Of a DNA stretch of 49,702 nucleotides, positions 46,825-49,702 are shown one piece after another (position 1 is the first letter of the stretch; every line of letters starts with the position of its first letter). This stretch comes from Lachnospiraceae bacterium (GTDB taxonomy: Bacteria; Bacillota; Clostridia; Lachnospirales; Lachnospiraceae), in the NCBI GenBank assembly GCA_024692715.1, contig JAILMH010000045.1:1-49702 (forward strand), written 5' to 3'. A program made the position numbers and the translations under genes. The notes below the pieces were generated by a model. It ran no database searches. It was not told where the DNA came from and was given only the letters and a program-made list of their open reading frames with translations.

Positions 46825-48300
46825 TCAATGATGAAGAGCCTGTCCGACCGCTGCCCTCCAGCCGTCGTAAAGCTTTTTCTGTCTTTCAGCATCCATTTTA
46901 GGTGAATACTGCGTATAATTTATGTGCTTGAAGATCTCATCCGGTGAATAAAGACCAACTGCGATACCTGCCGCATAAGCTGCTCCCATACCCGAAAGCT
47001 CCTGCAGCTCAGGGATCTGAACTACTGCCTTTGACATATCGCTCTGAAACTGCATCATATAACCATTAGCCGTAGGTCCGCCGTCCGCTCTGATAACATC
47101 GATCGTCCTTCCGGACTCTTCTCTCATAAGGTCTATCAGGTCAGTTATCTGGTAAGGGATACACTCGATGCAGGCCTTTGCCATCTCAGCTCTGCCGGTT
47201 GTTCTCGTGATACCGGTAAACATTCCCGTAGCCTTCGAATCCCAATACGGTGCCCCGAGACCTGTAAACGCCGGTACAAAATAGGTCTTATCCTCTTTAT
47301 TTGCTGTCTCTGCCAGCTCATCAGCCTCATGAGCCCTCTCTATAAGATGGATATCCTTTTCAAGCCATCTTAAAACAGCTCCCGTATAATTCAGATTTCC
47401 TTCAAAGCAATACTCAACTTTGCCGTTCATACCCCATGCAAGGCTGGTGACTATTCCTTTATCTGAGATTATCGGGCGTGTACCAATATTCATCATTACA
47501 GATGAACCTGTTCCATATGTCGCCTTAAGCTGACCCGGAAGTCTGCAGTCCTGACCGAAAAGTGCTCCGTGGCTGTCTCCGAGAACTCCGTGAATAGAAA
47601 CGGGAACATCTAAAAGGCCCCCAAGTGTAGTATGTCCAAAGTCCGAATCACTCATGCATACCTCAGGCATTGCACTCATTGGAAGCTTAAAGCTCTTTAC
47701 CAGCTCTGCATCCCACTCAAGCTTATTTATATCAAAAAGCTGAGTTCTTGAAGCATTTGAATAATCTGTCTTATGGTTATGCTCTTCTGTCAGATTAAAT
47801 ATCAGCCAGCTGTCAATGGTTCCCACAGCAAGCATATTATTCTCTGCAAGTTCCTCTGCATCAGGAATAATTTCGATTATCCACTGAAGCTTTGAGGCCG
47901 GAAAATACGGAGAGAGCTTCATTCCGGTCGCTTTGCGTATCCGCTCAGCCTCTGAGCTGTGTCGCTCGCATATCTCCTCAGCTCTTGAACACTGCCAGAC
48001 AATAGCGTTATACACAGGACGACCTGTCTGTTTATTCCATGCAACAGAAGTCTCACGCTGATTGGAAATTCCGAAGGAAACTATATCGCTCTTTCGTATC
48101 CCGCTCTTCTCAGTAACATCACGGCATACGGCAATCGTATTATTAAGGATCTCGATCGGATCATGCTCGACCCAGCCCTTTTCGTTGACTATCTGCTCAT
48201 GAGGTCTGTCCGCTCTGCAGACTAGCTTTCCTTCTTCGTCAAAAATAAGTCCCTTCGTACCCTGTGTGCTCTGGTCTACAGCAAGAATATATTTACTCAT
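46825..48300 (-). CDS. FGGY-family carbohydrate kinase, glycerol-kinase-like
   Basis: This 491-residue kinase follows glycerol kinase closely at the start (YILAVDQSTQGTKGLIFDEE), in ISNQRETSVAWNKQTGRPVY and in the PYFPASKLQWI region. Glycerol-contact residues Arg-Glu and Tyr are therefore kept. At the catalytic Asp the sequence is GDSHGALFGQ, where GlpK has GDQQAALFGQ, so the pocket differs and the substrate is probably a keto-pentose or tetrose. The operon (split transketolase upstream, pentose ABC parts downstream) fits apulose, xylulose or a similar sugar. Start ATG overlaps the transketolase stop as ATGA. Confidence 0.88.
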   Translation of the reverse strand: MSKYILAVDQSTQGTKGLIFDEEGKLVCRADRPHEQIVNEKGWVEHDPIEILNNTIAVCRDVTEKSGIRKSDIVSFGISNQRETSVAWNKQTGRPVYNAIVWQCSRAEEICERHSSEAERIRKATGMKLSPYFPASKLQWIIEIIPDAEELAENNMLAVGTIDSWLIFNLTEEHNHKTDYSNASRTQLFDINKLEWDAELVKSFKLPMSAMPEVCMSDSDFGHTTLGGLLDVPVSIHGVLGDSHGALFGQDCRLPGQLKATYGTGSSVMMNIGTRPIISDKGIVTSLAWGMNGKVEYCFEGNLNYTGAVLRWLEKDIHLIERAHEADELAETANKEDKTYFVPAFTGLGAPYWDSKATGMFTGITRTTGRAEMAKACIECIPYQITDLIDLMREESGRTIDVIRADGGPTANGYMMQFQSDMSKAVVQIPELQELSGMGAAYAAGIAVGLYSPDEIFKHINYTQYSPKMDAERQKKLYDGWRAAVGQALHH

Positions 48301-49229
48301 TTAAGCCCTTCCTTTATCTTTGCTGCAATACCTTTGCCATCCATTCCATAATATTCATAAACTTCTTTTGAAGTACCAGTGATCACCGGTGCATCAGGAA
48401 GCGCGATATTTACTACCTTTCTCGGGCACTCTGCCGAAACCACCTGAGCGACCATTGAACCAAGTCCGCCAAAAGGTGAATGCTCCTCTGCTGTGAAAAC
48501 GACCTTGGCATTTTTAGCAGCTTTAACGATAGCTTCCTTGTCGAGCGGCTTTACGCAGTACATATCAAGTACGCCTACGCTTATGCCCTCTTTTTTAAGA
48601 AGCTCTGCAGCTTCCTTTGCATAAAGTACCATTTCTCCGCATGCAACAACTACAGCATCTGTTCCTTCGGCAACTACCGTTGCCTTATTCATTTCAAACG
48701 GACAATCATCCTCTGTGTAGACATCCTCTACCGGATTTCTTCCAACTCGGATATATGCACACTTTTCATCTTTAAGAAGTGCCTCAATAAGATGCTTTGT
48801 CTGATGGCGGTCACTTGGAAGATATACTCTCATATTAGGGATTGCTGACATAGCAGCTATATCCTGTGCTGAGTGATGGCTCATTCCAAGTGCTCCATAG
48901 GAAATTCCTCCGGAGATTCCGATAAGCTTAACGTTTGTGTCAGAGTATGCACAGTCTACTTTACACTGCTCATAGCTTCTTGTTGAAAGGAAGCTTGCCG
49001 GTGATGCTGCATAAGGCTTCTTTCCGGCCTTTGCAAGACCTGCTGAGATTCCCACAAGATCCTGTTCTGCAATTCCTACCTCAACCGACTGTTCCGGATA
49101 CTCTTCAAAAAATGATGTAAGTGAAGCTGAACCTCTTGAATCACTGCAAAGGACCATAATGTCCTTGTCTTCTTTGGCATGCTCCATCAAAACATCACAG
49201 ATAACTTTCCTGTTCGCTATTTTATTCAT
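48297..49229 (-). CDS. Transketolase C-terminal subunit (split transketolase)
   Basis: The 310-residue protein holds the pyrimidine-binding domain of ThDP enzymes, with the activating glutamate Glu55 in VGIAEQD, and the C-terminal transketolase domain (VLDMYCVKPLDKEAI, then EEHSPFGGLGS). With the N subunit it forms an active site for moving two-carbon units between sugar phosphates. Split transketolases are common in Firmicutes and archaea and often have special roles in sugar loci. Its start and stop both overlap neighbours by four bases, so the three enzymes are coupled. Confidence 0.95.
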   Translation of the reverse strand: MNKIANRKVICDVLMEHAKEDKDIMVLCSDSRGSASLTSFFEEYPEQSVEVGIAEQDLVGISAGLAKAGKKPYAASPASFLSTRSYEQCKVDCAYSDTNVKLIGISGGISYGALGMSHHSAQDIAAMSAIPNMRVYLPSDRHQTKHLIEALLKDEKCAYIRVGRNPVEDVYTEDDCPFEMNKATVVAEGTDAVVVACGEMVLYAKEAAELLKKEGISVGVLDMYCVKPLDKEAIVKAAKNAKVVFTAEEHSPFGGLGSMVAQVVSAECPRKVVNIALPDAPVITGTSKEVYEYYGMDGKGIAAKIKEGLK

Positions 49230-49702
49230 GCCATTTTCTCCTTTGCTGCTTCAAGATCTTTTATTATCTGCTCATACTCTTCCTGGTTCGGAAGGTGATG
49301 ATGCCATCCTGCTTTATTCTCTGAGACCGGTGAGCCTTTACCCTTTATAGTATTTGCGATTATACAGGTAGGTTTACCCTTTACTGTTTTTGCTTTTTCA
49401 AAGGCTTCGTGAAGCTCATCGAGATCATTTCCGTCCTTTGTAACGATCACATTCCAGTTAAATGCCTCAAGTTTTCCTCTGAGATCATCAAGTGCCATAA
49501 CATCTTCTGTATTTCCAGAGATCTGCAGACGATTTCTGTCAATGATACAGCAGAGATTGTCAAGCTTATACATCGCACCTGACATGAAGCCTTCCCAGTT
49601 AGAACCTTCTGCCAACTCTCCATCGCCACAGGCAACATATACTCTTGAAGGTCTCTTATCCTTCTTTGCTGCAAGAGCGAGTCCTACAGCCACCGGAAGT
49701 CC
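49226..49702 (-). CDS. Transketolase N-terminal subunit (5' part outside window)
   Basis: The frame is open to the right edge, giving the last 158 residues, beginning GLPVAVGLALAAKK. It holds the ThDP diphosphate-binding motif GDGELAEGSNWEG ending in IIDRN, then FNWNVIVTKDGND and KGKGSPVSENKAGWHHH. This is the C-terminal part of the first transketolase domain; the usual N subunit is about 270 residues, so roughly 110 are missing. A GTG at 49693 is not the start, since conserved sequence continues before it. It is probably the first or an early gene of this operon. Confidence 0.94.
   Translation of the reverse strand, partial: GLPVAVGLALAAKKDKRPSRVYVACGDGELAEGSNWEGFMSGAMYKLDNLCCIIDRNRLQISGNTEDVMALDDLRGKLEAFNWNVIVTKDGNDLDELHEAFEKAKTVKGKPTCIIANTIKGKGSPVSENKAGWHHHLPNQEEYEQIIKDLEAAKEKMA

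Overview
The window reads as chromosomal DNA of a Gram-positive anaerobe of the Clostridia, most likely a Lachnospiraceae gut or rumen species. This is inferred from protein style: no outer-membrane genes, lipoprotein and signal-peptide SBPs, strong AGGAGG-type ribosome binding sites, BspA-like leucine-rich repeats, a MocR regulator, and a type VIIb-style WXG-like substrate with DUF4176. I see no rRNA, tRNA, CRISPR array, transposase or phage gene.

Bases 1-15522 are one long leftward surface-polysaccharide operon. A good sigma-A promoter sits at its right end (15494-15522) and most genes overlap by 1-4 bases. It encodes a priming sugar-phosphate transferase, five glycosyltransferases (GT2 and GT4), two Wzx-type flippases, a NeuB-family nonulosonate synthase, a fused CMP-nonulosonate synthetase/PseG-like hydrolase, a large protein resembling the KpsC/KpsS capsule transferases, and at the left edge two poorly known membrane proteins. 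Together they point to a glycan carrying a sialic-acid-like sugar.

Bases 15684-17440 hold a short rightward operon unlike its surroundings: a WXG-like helical hairpin fused to a repetitive Gly/Ala-rich region, a DUF4176 protein and a DUF3592-like membrane protein. I read this as a type VII secretion substrate module. From 17480 to 28300 are mostly single housekeeping or stand-alone genes: a small lipoprotein, enolase, a MocR regulator, a secreted papain-like protein whose three catalytic residues are all replaced, an unknown membrane protein, CstA, and a divergent FtsH.

Bases 28331-35206 form a beta-glucoside module. An ABC importer, a ROK kinase and a 6-phospho-beta-glucosidase run leftward, with a divergent AraC regulator. 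The layout suggests ABC uptake followed by ATP-dependent phosphorylation, instead of the PTS.

Bases 35269-40765 hold a DUF4038/GH140-like hydrolase with a PTS EIIBC permease, then a LacI regulator coupled to a BspA-like surface protein. Bases 40957-49702 are a leftward pentose-type operon whose promoter lies beyond the right edge: a split transketolase (N half cut by the window), a GlpK-like FGGY kinase, a sugar SBP, a DUF2291 lipoprotein, RbsA/RbsC-type transporter parts, RbsD and a ribokinase. Its gene set resembles the known non-oxidative D-apiose route, although ribose or another pentose is also possible.
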